A DNA stretch of 64,000 bases from Jaltomata sinuosa (taxonomy: Eukaryota; Streptophyta; Magnoliopsida; Solanales; Solanaceae): positions 1 to 64,000 of the forward strand of contig QJPP01005210.1 in the NCBI GenBank assembly GCA_003996215.1, given 5' to 3'. A program made the translations under genes and the position numbers. Below the pieces are notes generated by a model. That model was not told the origin of the DNA, made no database searches, and worked only from the letters and a program-made list of their open reading frames with translations. Below are positions 1-11,602 of this stretch, piece after piece (position 1 is the first letter of the stretch; each line of letters begins with the position of its first letter).

Positions 1-253
1 CCAAAAATCCCTTTTCTATCAACAACAGTCCCAAAAATGGGCCCTCAAGGCCATGCAAATTTAGGAAAACTGTCAGTAGTGGCTCACAGCCAAAACTGTA
101 GTAAAACATGCAGGGGAAAACCTTTTTCATGGATGATATGCTCGCACACAAATATAAAAGTAGCCCAACGGCTCACAACAATTCCTATCAGCCCTGCACA
201 GGACCAATAGCTACTCAGCAGACATAACCAGCCTAAAAGGATATCTACTCAAC
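1..253 (-). repeat. Tekay-type LTR fragment, reversed
   Basis: The text around positions 35-240 (complement of the '..ggcccattttcgg..' block, then the 'cagccctgcacagg' block) matches the same blocks in the reversed LTRs near 15950-16110 and 53740-53900. It is an internal LTR piece without either terminus. It stops where copy A pol begins, at about 254, so the border is a rearrangement point rather than an LTR end. Confidence 0.7.
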
Positions 254-3083
254 AGTTCCATTGGTTTGCGCGTATTCGGATGTGTTTCCTTCAAATCTTC
301 CGGGTCCTTCTCCTAATTATGATATTGATTTTGGTATCGATGTCGAGCCGGGCACCAAGCCCATTTCTATTCAGCCATATTGGATGACACCTGCTGAGTT
401 GAGGGAGCTTAAGGATCAGATTCAGAATCTGTTGAGCAGAGGGTTTATTCGGCCTAGTGTGTCTCCATAGGGTGCTCCGGTTCTGTTTGTGAAGAAGAAG
501 GACGGTCTATGTGTATATGTATTGATTACTGGCAATTGAATAAGATGACAGTTAAGAACAGATATCCGATGCCACGTATTGATGACTTGTTTGATCATCT
601 ATAGGGTGCAACTGTGTTTTCTAAGATAGATCTGAGGTCCAGTTATTACCAGTTGAGAATTAGGGCTGAGGCTATACCAAAGTCTACATTTAGGACTCGA
701 TACGACCATTATGAGTTCCAAGTCATGTCTTTTGGGTTGACTAATGCCCCAGTAGAATTTATGGATTTGATGAACCGTGTATTCAGTGCTTACCTAGATT
801 CATTTGTTATTGTCTTTATCGACGACATTCTAATTTATTCGAGGAGTAGGGAGGAGCATGATCAACATCTTAGAGTTGTACTTTAGTATTTGCGAGACCA
901 CCAGTTGTATGCCAAATTCACTAAGTGTGAGTTTTGGCATGAGTCTGTGGCATTCTTAGGACACGTGGTGTTCAAGAATGGGATTATGGTAGATCCGACG
1001 AAGATTGCAATAGTTCATGAATGGACTAGGCCTACTATTTCTATCAAGGTCCGTAGCTTTTTTGAGTTAGCAGGTTATTAAAGAACAAATGTGGAGGGAT
1101 TTTCTTTGATAGAAGCACCATTTACTAGATTGACTCAGAAGAATGTTCCCTTCTAGTGTTCATATGAGAGTGAGGCAAGTTTTCTGAAGCTTAAGGCCTT
1201 GTTGACTTCAGCTCCGATTTTTACACTTCCGATCGAGGGTCAGGGTTTCACCGTATATTGTGATGCATCAGGTATTGGTTTGCGTTCTGTCTTGATGCAG
1301 CAGGGCCGGGTTATTACATATGCTTCCAGACAGTTGAAGGTTCACAAGAGGAACTACCCCAATCATGACTTGGAGTTAACAGTGGTAGTCTTCACGTTGA
1401 AGATGTGGAGGCATTATTTTTATAGCGTGCATTGTGAGATCTTTACTGACCATCGTAGTCTTTAGTACATTTTCAGCCAGAAGGATCTAAATTTGAGGTA
1501 GCGGAGGTGGTTGGAGTTACTAAAGGACTATGAAATTTCTATCCTCTATCATCCGGGCAAGGTAAACGTGGTGGCGGATTTCTTGAGCCGGAAGGTGGTG
1601 AGTATGGGTAGTTTCGCTTTCTTAGCTACGGAGGAGCAACCTTTAGCTTGGGACATTCAGTCCTTGGCTAATAGGTTGGTTCGACTTGACATTTCTGAGC
1701 TGGGCCATATTCTTGCTTGTGTTGAGGCTAGGTATTATTTGTTGGAGAAGATTCAAGCATAGAAGTTTGATGATGCAAGATTGAGGATAATTTATGACAA
1801 GGTGTTGAGTGGTGAGGCTAGGAAGACGACTTTAGATTCAGAGGGTGTTCTTAGGATCGAGGGTTGTATTTGCATTACTAGAGTTGGTGACTCGGTCAGA
1901 TTGATATTGGAAGAGGCTCATTGCTCTAGATATTCTATTCATCCCAGGGAAGCTAAGATGTATCGTGACTTGAGGCACCACTACTGGTGGTGTGGGATGA
2001 AGAGGGATATTTTGCTTTCGTATACAGGTGCTTGAACTGTCAGTAGGTGAAGTTCGAGCACCAGAGGCCAGGTGGGTTATCACAGAGGCTACCCATTTCG
2101 GAGTGGAAGTTGGAGCGTATATCAATGGACTTTGTAGTTAGATTTCCATGTACCTTGTGGAGGTTTAATGCTATTTGGGTTATCGTGGATAGATTCACGA
2201 AGTCTTCTAACTTTCTACTAGTACAGACTTCCTACAGTTCTAAGAGATTGGCCCAGATCTATATTCGAGAGATTGTCTATTTGCATGCGGTGCCAGTTTC
2301 TATCATTTCCGACTGAGGCACTCAGTTCACTTTGCACTTTTGTCAGTCTCTTTATAGAGAGTTGGGTACTAGAGTTGAGCTTTGCACTGCCTTTCATCCG
2401 CAGAGAGACGTCCAGTCAGAGCGTACCATTAAGGTTCTAGAGGATATGTTGTGAGCCTGTGTTCTTGATTTCAGGGGTCAATGGGTCCAGTGTTTGGCCT
2501 TGGCAGAGTTTGCGTATAATAATAGTTACTATTCCAGCATCCAGATGGCTCAATCAAAGCTTTTTATGGTAGGCGGTGCAGATCTTCGGTGAATTGGTTT
2601 GATGCTTTCGAGGTTAGGCCATGGGGTACTGATTTTCTTCGTAATTCTATGGACAGAGTTCGGGTTATTCAGAAGAGGCTTTATACTACCCAGAGTAAGC
2701 TAAAGAGTTACACTGACCGGAGAGTTCGGGATCTCGAGTTTATGGTTGGCGACAGTGTGTTCCTTTGGGTATCGTCCATGAAGGGCGTGATGCGGCTTGG
2801 GAGGAAGGGTAAGCTCAGTCTGAGGTTCATTGGTCTATTTGAGATCCTTCGCCGTTTTGGAGAGGTTGCTTATGAGTTGGCCTTGCCTCCTGCTCTTTCT
2901 AGTGTTCATCCGGTGTTTTATGTTACTATGTTGTGTCAGTACATTCCGGATGAGTCTCACGTGCTTCAGTTGGAGTCGGTTCAGTTGGATGAGTCCTTAG
3001 CCTTTGAGGAGGAGCCTGTTGCTATTTTTGATAGGCAGGTTAGGAAGTTGAGGTCTAAGGAGATTTCGTCAGTTAAGGTTTAG
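254..3083 (+). pseudogene. Copy A pol relic: RT, RNase H, integrase, chromodomain
   Basis: Polyprotein remnant that once reverse transcribed and integrated the element. RT runs from about 254 to 1080 and includes FIDDILIYS at 815-841, the chromovirus form of the catalytic YxDD box. RNase H (about 1200-1560) keeps the YCDASG start. Integrase (about 1780-2590) shows the HHCC zinc region, MDF and SD..TQF core motifs, and the QSE glutamate motif. The tail at about 2960-3165 resembles a Tekay chromodomain. The frame is broken by stops near 468, 602, 884 and 1079, by a frameshift near 2030 and by a stop at 2316. The longest surviving open piece is the integrase C-terminus plus chromodomain (2589-3083). 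Not functional. Confidence 0.88.
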
Positions 3084-4118
3084 TGACAGTATCGTCCTGT
3101 CGAGCAGGCTATTTAGGAGATCGAGACCGACATGCGGACCCTTTATCCTCATCTTTTTGAGTCTTCAGGTACTATCCTTATTCTAACTTTCACGGATGAA
3201 AGTTCTTTTAGTAGTGGATGTTGTAATGACCCTCCAGGTCATTTTCCATTTTCCGTGCTTTTTCTGCATTTCGAGCTTTTCCTCAGCGGCTGTAGGTCAT
3301 TTATGACTCGTCGGGACTGACTATTTGGTGCCCGGACCATTCGTTAGGTGGTTGTGACCATTTCCCTGTTTTAGCTTTTAAAGTTGGCAAATCTTTGACT
3401 TCGGTCAACTTTCTTTGTAAATGTTCTCATAATCAAATTCTGACAGTTTTGTTGGCTCCGGAATAGGGATTTTGGTCTAGTGGGACCATTCGTTTGGGCC
3501 TGAGTTCTTCCAGTTTGGTTTTGTGTGGCTTTGTGTGTTTTGGAGTCAGTTTGGCTAGTAGGGTTGACTTTGGTCAACATTCAGAGAAGACGGCCTCGGA
3601 TGGTAATTCTGTCAGTGTCGTTACCTTCAGAATGTCGACTTTAGGCTAGAAGGACCTTTGGTTCGGGTCCCGAGGCTTCTGGGCTCATTTTTGGGTTTTG
3701 AGTTTCGAGTTGGTTTTGGGCATGGGGCCCACTTTTCATTAAAACGAACTCCATTGGGAGTTTTGTTGATTCCATTGAGTCCAGAATTCCATTTCTGGTA
3801 GGGTAGCATGGTTGGTTTATGTTTACGGGGTTCCGAATGTATCCCAAGGGTCCGTCGGAAATTTCCTGGACTTGGTGTTTGTGCTGGTTGCAGACAACTT
3901 TGCTCTTTGCGATCGCGGGGACCCCGTCGTATTTGCGATGGTCTAGTTTCTTGACCATCATGTTTGCAAAGGGTTCCTTCGCATTTGCGATTTAGCCGGC
4001 TAGGACTCGGTTTTCTCTTTGCGAACGCGCCCTGAACCATCACGAACCCCGTGGTTAGGTCGGCTGTTCTCCACGAATGAGGGTGTGCTATTGTGATCGC
4101 GATGAAGGACCCGTGTCA

Positions 4119-4129
4119 GTTAAATAAAG
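4119..4129 (+). promoter_or_regulatory. Candidate LTR TATA box (copy A)
   Basis: The A/T-rich box ttaaataaag lies just downstream of a cluster of gcgatcgc-like words. The same arrangement recurs in the other Tekay LTRs: 22283-22292 and 47863-47874 on plus, about 16977-16986, 54903-54912 and 57941-57950 on minus. The conserved position supports a promoter role; activity is inferred. Confidence 0.45.
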
Positions 4130-5330
4130 TTCCAACTTCATTTATCTTTCAAAATTCTGAGAAAAAGACCATTGTTGGGCTCCTAAGCTCTAAATTCTAG
4201 CTTCCATGCTCAATGTCCTTCACCTGGTAAGTCCCCTCGCCACCCCTCTCTTCCTTGCGTATTTATTCGCGCATTTCTCCCGTTAAAACTCCATTGTTGT
4301 GAATTCCTAGATTTGGAGTGATCCTTGTTTAAGGCTGACTTTTGGGGACTGCATGGTCTTGGAATCGCCCAATTCATCTTCGTGACGTATTCCTCCTATC
4401 AAGGTTGGTTTCTGCCTTTGAATTTTTGAGCTTTCCGTTTCAAATCTCGTCAATTAGTAGAACTTCGAGGCTATTTTGGGCCCTGAATCGAGCTTCGCTC
4501 ATGCCCAAACTTTGGGCATGGGTTCCTTAACCCACCGCGAGCATAGTTGTGATTTTTGATTTTTGACCCGATTTCTGGCCTGTTTTTTCGTATAGCAATA
4601 TGGGTGTCATTCTTCTTGCCTTGACACCTAGTTTGTGTTCTTGATAGCGTGGCAGCTTTCTGAGGCTATTCAAAAGAGGAAGGCACACGAGTGATGATTC
4701 GTGCTTGCAGTTTGGCCCTGAGATAGGTTACGGTTTACCTTCTAGACTGAGTTAGTTAGGTCTTATATATTTATATGTTACTGGAACGCTAGGTTGGATT
4801 TTAGATAGACCTTAGGCTTAAATCCTGTTATCATGTTAATTGGCCATTTCGGGTTTTTAGCACTAGGACTGTAGGTTATCCTTAGCCTAAGAGCTTCTTT
4901 CTTCTGTGTGACTAGTCTAAGACCCTTAGCATGCTTTTAGGAGGCTTTAGAGGTAGAATAGAGCTTGCCCATTATTTTCCTCTTTTACTTTCTGCTTAAC
5001 CGCTTTATTCTATCGTTGTATGTAATTGTGGGCCCGAGGCCATGGCTAGGATTTGGATGTATTCCAGGTCAGTTCTCTTATTTTGGAGGGTACTTTTGCC
5101 CTTTTTGATCTGATGGTATGATTATTCCTCTACTTGTGAACATTCATACTCATATCGCATGGCATATCATTGGTACAGTACGAAAAGAATTTTTCAAAGG
5201 CTTTTGGGTTTGAAAAGAGGTTTTCCTACTGTTGTGATGAATTTTTGACTAAATCGATCTATTTTGAGTATAACCTTGGTTTTTGAGAGGGAAAGAGGAA
5301 CTACTATTTTATATATATAAATTTATAGTC

Positions 5331-5516
5331 TGATACGGTATTTTGGACCCTCGATGCATTATTTTGGGTATTTTACTTTCTTTTTATATACATATTTATC
5401 CAATGCGGTATTCTTGACCCCCGATGCATTATTCTGGGTATTTTATTATTTCATATATATATATGCATAGTCTGATGTGGTATTTTGGGCACCCGATGTG
5501 GTATTCTGGGTTTATA
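5331..5516 (+). repeat. Tandem repeat, about 70 bp x 2.6, inside copy A LTR
   Basis: Units starting at 5331, 5401 and 5472 share 'cggtattttgga..cgatgcattattttgggta'. The third unit is shorter and changed. AT dinucleotide runs separate the units. Confidence 0.8.
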
Positions 5517-6228
5517 TATGATATTGCATTCATATATGCATCATTGTACATCGCATTACATTTGCTTTGGCATGTGGATGGACTCTGGGTTGGCTTGTTC
5601 TGGTTTCCCTTTTCTCTTTTCTTTTACTGGCACGTCTCCGGCTTTATAACTAGATTTAGGAGGATCCCTGTATAGTTAGCTACTTTCCTGTAATCTATAT
5701 TTATTAATTGTCTTTATGCTCTCGGTCGACCTATGATGCCTACTGAGTACCCATTGTCTTGGTACTCATACTACACTCTACATCTCTTTTTCTAATGCAA
5801 CACCTAGTACGATCCACCCTCGTTGATCTCCTATCGTTCGAGACCCATTGTTGTTCGGATCGTAGTGAGCTCTCGACGCTTTGGAGACTTTACTTGCTTT
5901 CCATTTTGTACTTCCTGTCTATATTTTGTATTTTGGATAGACAGAGGTTATTGTATAGCTAGTCCTTGCTTTAGTCGCTCTTGTACTAGTGACACCAGGT
6001 CCGGGTTGGTGTTCGGGTTATTTTGTCTTTTTTTCGATACCTTTAGGGCCATCTTTTGTATATTGTGTACATTGGTATGTATATATATGCTTTTGGCCCC
6101 ATCTTTTGTTATATCTTCTGCTTCTCTTTAGTTAAATTATTATTTACTTCTTTCCGCGTGTTTTGGGATAGGCTTGTCTACTGGGGGGTTATGTAGACGC
6201 CATCATGGCCCGGTTTTGAGTCGTGACA

Positions 6229-7220
6229 GCATAACCCAGAAAATTCTTTAAAGTGGGTATTATTGGGCCACCATCCATCAAGATTCTTATGACATCGTGA
6301 AATCATGTGACCAGTGCCAGCGATATAGGGGTATTTCTAAAAAGCATGAGCTGCCAATGACCCTTATTCTAGAAGTTGGATTATTTGATGTGTGGGGGAT
6401 AAAATTTATGTGTTTCTTTTTTAGATGACATGGAAAAAAGTACATCTTGGTAGTTGTCAATTATGTGTCTAATTGGGTGGAAGTTGTAGCACTTCCCAAC
6501 AATAAAGGTAAGAGTGTCACTGCGTTCCTGTAAAAGAACATCTTCTCAAGGTTTGGCACTCCATGAGCTATACTTAGTGATTGGGGTTCTTACTGCTGCA
6601 ATCGGTTGTTTAGTGCATTATTGGCCAAGTATGGGGTCAAGCATAAGGTTGCAACTCCTTATCACCCTGATACCATCCGGCAGGTTGAAGTCCCCATTCT
6701 GGAGATAAAGACCATCTTCACGAATATTGTGAATGCTAATAAAACATATTAGTCCAGAGGCTGGATGATGCTCTATGGGATTATCGTACTTCTTTCAGGA
6801 CTCCTATAGAAATAAATCTGTATCAATTGGTGTTTGGTAAGGCTTGTCACTTACTGGTTGAACTTGAGCACAAGGCAGTATGGGCACTAAAGAGGTTGAA
6901 TTTAAACTAGAGCAAGGCCTCTAACTTGAGGCTTGATCAAATGAATTATATGGATGAGTTAAGATTTCGAGCATATGAGAGTGAGGCCTTGTATGCGGAG
7001 TGAATGAAGTTGTATCATGAAAAGAAGATTCTGAAAAGAGAGATAAATCATGGAGACATAGTCTTGTTGTTCAACTCCAAACTTCACTTATTTCCTAGAA
7101 AGTTGAAGTCCAAGTGGTCAAAATGACCCATGTGTTTACATATGGAGCCATTGAGGTGGAAGATCTAGAAGGAAAAAGGTTCAAGATAAATAGACAATGA
7201 GTGAAGCAGTATATTTGGGA
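6229..7220 (+). pseudogene. Athila integrase, partial
   Basis: Reading across frames gives the second half of the zinc finger (CDQCQRYRG), a catalytic-core start (DVWGIKFM), a substrate-loop region (KYGVKHKVATPYHP), then GKACHLLVELEH at about 6836-6873 and the C-terminal LLFNSKLHLFPRKLKSKW block near 7065-7115. These match the Athila integrase layout. At least ten stops and several frame changes are present. The N-terminal HH pair is cut off by copy A at 6228. Confidence 0.8.
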
Positions 7221-7253
7221 GCAGCTGAGGAGGTAAAATTGATCCATGAGGTG

Positions 7254-7421
7254 TATCTTGATTATGTCTGAGTAATCAAGGTACCCAGGTTGTTCCATGA
7301 TGTTAAATCAGGCGCTACTTGAGAGGCAACCCAATGGTATCTTGATGAAGTCTGAGCAACTAAGGTACCCACATCATGCCGCCACGTTAAATCAATCGTT
7401 GTTTGAGAGGAAACCCAAGAT
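7254..7421 (+). repeat. 84 bp direct repeat downstream of Athila integrase
   Basis: Two units start at 7254 and 7338 (tatcttgat..gtctgag..). Each ends with a 'ttgagaggcaaccca' block that usually occurs once just after Athila integrase genes. The duplicated block is degenerate but obvious. Confidence 0.8.
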
Positions 7422-9245
7422 ATTTTTTTACTTTATTTTCATTTGGTTTTAGTTTATGCAGTACTAATATTTTTTTTGAAGTGTGTAGGGGTACCAAAAC
7501 TCTAACAGGAAGCAAAATGTTGTAGATGGAAAATTTTGTGCATCTACTTACTAAAGGACGATCCATAAAAATGCCTCAAAAGTTCATAGTTTGAACCATA
7601 AAAACTGGAGAGGAAAACAAAAATGAGTGATGGGAATTACGGTTGCTTTGATGGACCATTAAATACTTCTATGGTCTATCGAATCAATCGTTGTTTTCAT
7701 CCTAAGATATGAACTCTCAGGTGAAGTTCCATAGGTGACAGGATGGTCCATACATTCAAAAGATGGGCCATTAAGTCACTCGTAGAAACCTGACACCAAA
7801 AGACTGAGATATTGCAAATTCACGAGTTGAATGACAATCTATAATCACTTCTAAGGACTGTAGTCTTTTAACTCGTGGATCCCAGGTAAAAAATCATGAA
7901 ACTAACCATGATTAAGTCTCACAGACCATAAAACATGTTATGGTTCTCTATGTGCATAAATCTAAAGTAAAATTGACCTGACCCGACTCTCTCTCTCTCT
8001 CTCTTTTACCCAATTTTCCCTTATTTGTTTTACTCAGTAAATATAAGACAAACATATGTCAAAATATACTCCCACTCCCTCTATACTTCACACAATTCAA
8101 AACTCCCAAAGAACATCAACCCCCACGATTAACTCCTCCATCTTCTCAATAGTTTCATAACAGACGCCTCTTCCATCTCCATAAAGGTTGAGAATTTTCA
8201 TAATTTACCATCATCATCAATAGCAGTGCACGCACACACACTATCCCAAGTACTGATCATCAAGAAATTCTTTGAAAAGGTTAGATTTCAAAAGATTTTC
8301 CCTTTTTGAAGTTTCCTTCGAAGTATAGGCCTATGGGTTCAATTTTTGTTAATGATGAATTGTGTGGAACCCTAAGTTTGAAAATAATCAATTGTGGGGA
8401 AATTAAAATTTGTGTTAAACCAATATCAAATTCATGTGGGATTGGTTGTATGGTGTTGTTTGATTGATTGTTCTGCTAAAACTATGTTGATGTTTATTTG
8501 GGTGTTTACACCCATTGAATTGGAGGGTATTAAGACCAAATTTTGCTTCAAAAACTAAGTCAAAGGTTATTTTTCCCGCCAAGCTCTCAATGATTTCATT
8601 AAAATTAACAAGGGTGAATTCTAAGTAACTTATTGGTTTGATTATGGTATGGGAGGATTCCAAATTTACAATTTCGATGGTTGTAGTTGATCTTGAAAGT
8701 TAATGATGTCATAAAGCTTTGTCGTTTCACCCCATGTTGAGACTTATAATCCATGAAAATCTTTCAATGGGTAGTAACCTTAACCATGGGATGAAAAGAT
8801 CATGTTTTGAAACACAAGTTTAAAAAAGCCTACTATTAAGGAATGATGGATAAGTTTATGGACCGTGGTTATGGTTTACGGTCCGTGGAACCACCCGTAA
8901 ATTTTTCTCAAAAATGGCATCTCTTAGGCTATTTTAGGAATAAAAGGATGGGCCAAACTTTAGAATGACGGTCTATCAAGTAAATCATAAGAACCTGGGA
9001 GAAAATAAAATTTTCCAGTGTGTGTCTACGAATGGGTTTACAGACCATAGTTTGGTTTCACGATCCATCAACCCACTTGTAAAAAGAAAACTGGACCCCT
9101 GTGCATATTGTTTTAGGACTAAAATTTGGTTCACAGACTCTAATTCCATTTTACGGTCCATAAACTATAAAAAATGTTTTCCTTTGTATTTTTTCAGGTT
9201 TTGTATCATGCTACTGTGTACTAACAAGTGTGCCTCACAGGTACC
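7422..9245 (+). other. Non-coding Athila spacer
   Basis: No supported gene. The stretch has many stops, scattered 'acggtccgtgg/ccatggtcc'-like words typical of Athila untranslated DNA, and a (CT)9-10 microsatellite at 7987-8005. It lies between the integrase and the extra ORF, as in Athila elements. Confidence 0.55.
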
Positions 9246-10940
9246 ATGATTCCTAAGTTTCAATCTGAAAGAGGTGGAGGCAATACACCTGCAAGGCAGT
9301 AATCTAGTGAATTAATGAACTGACTCTGAGATGAGTGGGAAAACAAAGAGTAACAAGCATAACTGCAGGGTCAAAATATAAGGCAAAGGGCACGACAACA
9401 ACAAGTAGCCTCTCGACACTCTGAAGAGGGAGAGGATGCTTCTAGTTTATCTTTTAGTGAGAGAAGGGCTAGAGATTCTCTAGAGATGAGAGTACGAGTG
9501 ATTATGGCAATAAAAGTGCTAGCAGGTCCAAAAATAAAAGTTCTAGTGGTTTCGGAACCAAGAGTGTCCAGGGTAATGAAACAGAATCTCTTGTTGAGAC
9601 CACCGCATCTGAAAAGGCCATGCAACATGAGCTAAGGCACAAATTTGCCCAATACTAGGATCTTTGATGGTAGATTTAGGGGATGCAGAAAATTTACTAT
9701 GAGTAACACAAACGTGATGTTCAGGGCAATCCTAAGTGGTTATATTTAAGGAAGTTAAAATCCACTCCTCCGACCTAGATGAGATGCCTGATATCGAGGA
9801 ACTGTTTGATCATTATAGACTAGTTGGAAGAGCCAGCCACTTAGAGAGTATGGTCCAGCCATGGTTCATAGGGTTCTATGTCGCCTATGCAGCTAAACTA
9901 AATAGCATATGGAAGAAGGGACAAGAAGCCAAGGAGAAGTCAATACTAGATAGTGTTCATGTGCGTAGTGTTAATGTTGATATCTTTAATTGCACTAGTC
10001 AGCGATTCCTATTTGGTCCAAAACATGAGGCTCTAAATAATATGGCCAAATATGATTACAGGATCAAGTACAAGTTGAATCAAATTGGCTAGATCACTTT
10101 AATTCTCATTGACAAGGACGACATGGTTGAAAAATACTAAACTCTCCATTAGCAAAGCACCTTTGAGCATGGAAGCTAAGTTTTGGTAGGTTGTGGTGCA
10201 TTTCAAGCTAGTGCTATCTGCAGCTGATAACACTCTTACCCCAGATTGGATATCCTTTTAGTGAGCCTCATATCAAGGTTTGATGTGAATCTAGCCCCGG
10301 TCGTTATTGATAAGATCATAGAGGGGGCATTAAGATATTTGACCATAATCCCGTTCCCCTATTTGGAAGTTAAGTTATGTAGCGTGCCCCAGTTGATCAC
10401 CTTTGCTTGAGTAGATCACACGATGCATGCTATAATTTTTCAAGATATTACAAAGATTCGGGATGAGTTTAACCCTATTGCTAAGGGTAAGGCTCAGGAT
10501 TTTACTTCAAGGCGCACTATTTTAGTAGATTTACTGGAGGAGAGTGAGGAGTTAAGACTCTAGCAGCTACAAGTGCACCTACTGTCATATTATCTGAGAT
10601 ACCAATTACTCTTACTGGTACTTTCACAGCTCCTATAGTAGCCCCCATCACCACAGTAGGTTGTCCACCATATCCAGCCTCAGTATATGCTTTCATTAGG
10701 AATAGCTTTAGAGCAGTGGCCCAACAGACTGAGCAAGCTAAGAAACAAGTAGAGATCTTTGCTAGTCAGTGGAAGCTCTTCATCCGGAAGGTCATTGAGA
10801 TAGCCATTGTTCCTACACTTGAGTCTATAGCGCAGGTTAATGCCTGTTTGGATGGGATAGAGAGATGGGTAAATGAGCGGCTTAAGTTTATGATTACCCT
10901 TGATCTTAAGTCCATCCTTTCAAGCTTGCCAAGTTTGTGA
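9246..10940 (+). pseudogene. Athila extra (env-position) ORF, decayed
   Basis: Starts with an ATG at 9246 and a Ser/Arg-rich low-complexity N-terminal part (about 9380-9600). The best-preserved piece is a 118-codon open stretch at 9736-10092. Further on, in shifted frames, comes an 'LLVSLISRFDVNLAPVV..IPFPYLEVKLC' type region and a Gln/Glu-rich tail. This resembles the plant 'putative plant transposon protein' family found downstream of integrase in Athila/Tat elements. Function in those elements is unknown. Frameshifts and stops show it is dead. The family match is from memory of the pattern, hence moderate confidence. Confidence 0.5.
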
Positions 10941-10974
10941 TAGCCATTGATCCTCCTAGCTCCTTTATTCTCCT

Positions 10975-11500
10975 CCATTAAAAGAACCTATTGAGAAAGT
11001 TCTCTAATGAGGCATCCCAAGTTGTAATCTACCCTGCAGGCTCATTTTGCAACCACTTCTTGACTTCCCCAATTAGTGAGAAGGGGAAAAATGTAAATTT
11101 GACATATTAGTCCAAGACATTTTCGTAATGAAAGACATCACTCATCTCGACAAACTCAATCAGGTGCTTATGTGTGTCTTCATGTTGTTTACCCTGAAAC
11201 TAATAAGTGTTATGCATCAGTCGCACCATACCTTCTTTAAACTTAAAATTTCCTATGATAGTTGTCTTGACTATAGCCTTATAAGTATTTCGTGATTCAA
11301 TATCACAATGTACAACACTGGAACATGTGCTTGTGGGGTAGCATCTTATGACAGGGAAGCCTATTGTCAGATAGGTTAGGGTTTAGGTTCAAGTTATTGC
11401 ACATTTTCATTATCCCTCGAAGTGTCTTTTCAATCTATAGGCCTAATGGAATTAAGGGATCGCCTTGACTCCTGGTGTTGTGCATAAACCAACCTATAAC
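10975..11500 (-). pseudogene. Athila gag N-terminal part
   Basis: The minus-strand translation contains FQGKQHEDTHKHLIEFVEM and FFPFSLIGEVKKWLQNEPA (about 11210-11010), the nucleocapsid-like core typical of Athila/Tat gag. Stops occur inside the core (for example after NTY and VLD), and frames shift upstream. It follows the primer site at the expected short distance. Confidence 0.75.
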
Positions 11501-11584
11501 CTATGATGCACAAAAAGAACAAAAAATATGTGAAAGATTGATAGTGTAATACAAATTCAAAGTAGTATATCAATTTCTTAAAAA

Positions 11585-11602
11585 TCCCCGGAAGTGATGC
11601 CA
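11585..11602 (-). other. Primer binding site, tRNA-Asp type (degenerate)
   Basis: The minus strand reads TGGCATCACTTCCGGGGA. The tRNA-Asp primer site used by Athila/Tat elements is TGGCGCCGTTGCCGGGGA, so 13 of 18 positions agree. Four of the five differences are transitions. Confidence 0.65.

Larger units (their letters stand above)
254..6228 (+). mobile_element. Tekay/Del-type Ty3/gypsy element, copy A, 5'-truncated
   Basis: Order on the plus strand is RT, RNase H, integrase and chromodomain, followed directly by a 3.0 kb LTR starting TGTAATGACC and ending GTCGTGACA. This is the order of plant chromoviruses, and the C-terminal chromodomain-like tail fits Tekay/Del. The gag, protease and 5' LTR are missing on the left. 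The DNA right after the LTR resumes inside an Athila-type integrase, so copy A probably inserted there. The partner flank is not in the window, so no target duplication can be checked. Confidence 0.85.
3222..6228 (+). repeat. 3' LTR of copy A
   Basis: Begins TGTAATGACCCTCC and ends GAGTCGTGACA, the TG..CA termini shared by all Tekay-type LTRs in this window. A degenerate purine tract (about 3209-3221) precedes it. It contains GCGATCGC-rich DNA (3900-4100) upstream of a TATA-like box, and a 70 bp tandem repeat near its middle. Short ORFs inside it have no recognisable protein family and I do not count them as genes. Confidence 0.85.
6229..10950 (+). mobile_element. Athila-type Ty3/gypsy relic, sense
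   Basis: Integrase C-terminal half, characteristic spacer and extra downstream ORF, all on the plus strand. The integrase motif GKACHLLVELEH and the following 'LLFNSKLHLFPRKLKSKW' type text are typical of Athila. Copy A interrupts the left side at the integrase zinc finger. The right limit, where reversed Athila gag begins, is uncertain by some tens of bases. Confidence 0.75.

Noticed and set aside
5424..6131. Hydrophobic small ORFs (83, 67 and 102 codons) resembling membrane proteins.
   Set aside because: They result from T-rich LTR sequence and the 70 bp repeat; no conserved domain or initiation context.
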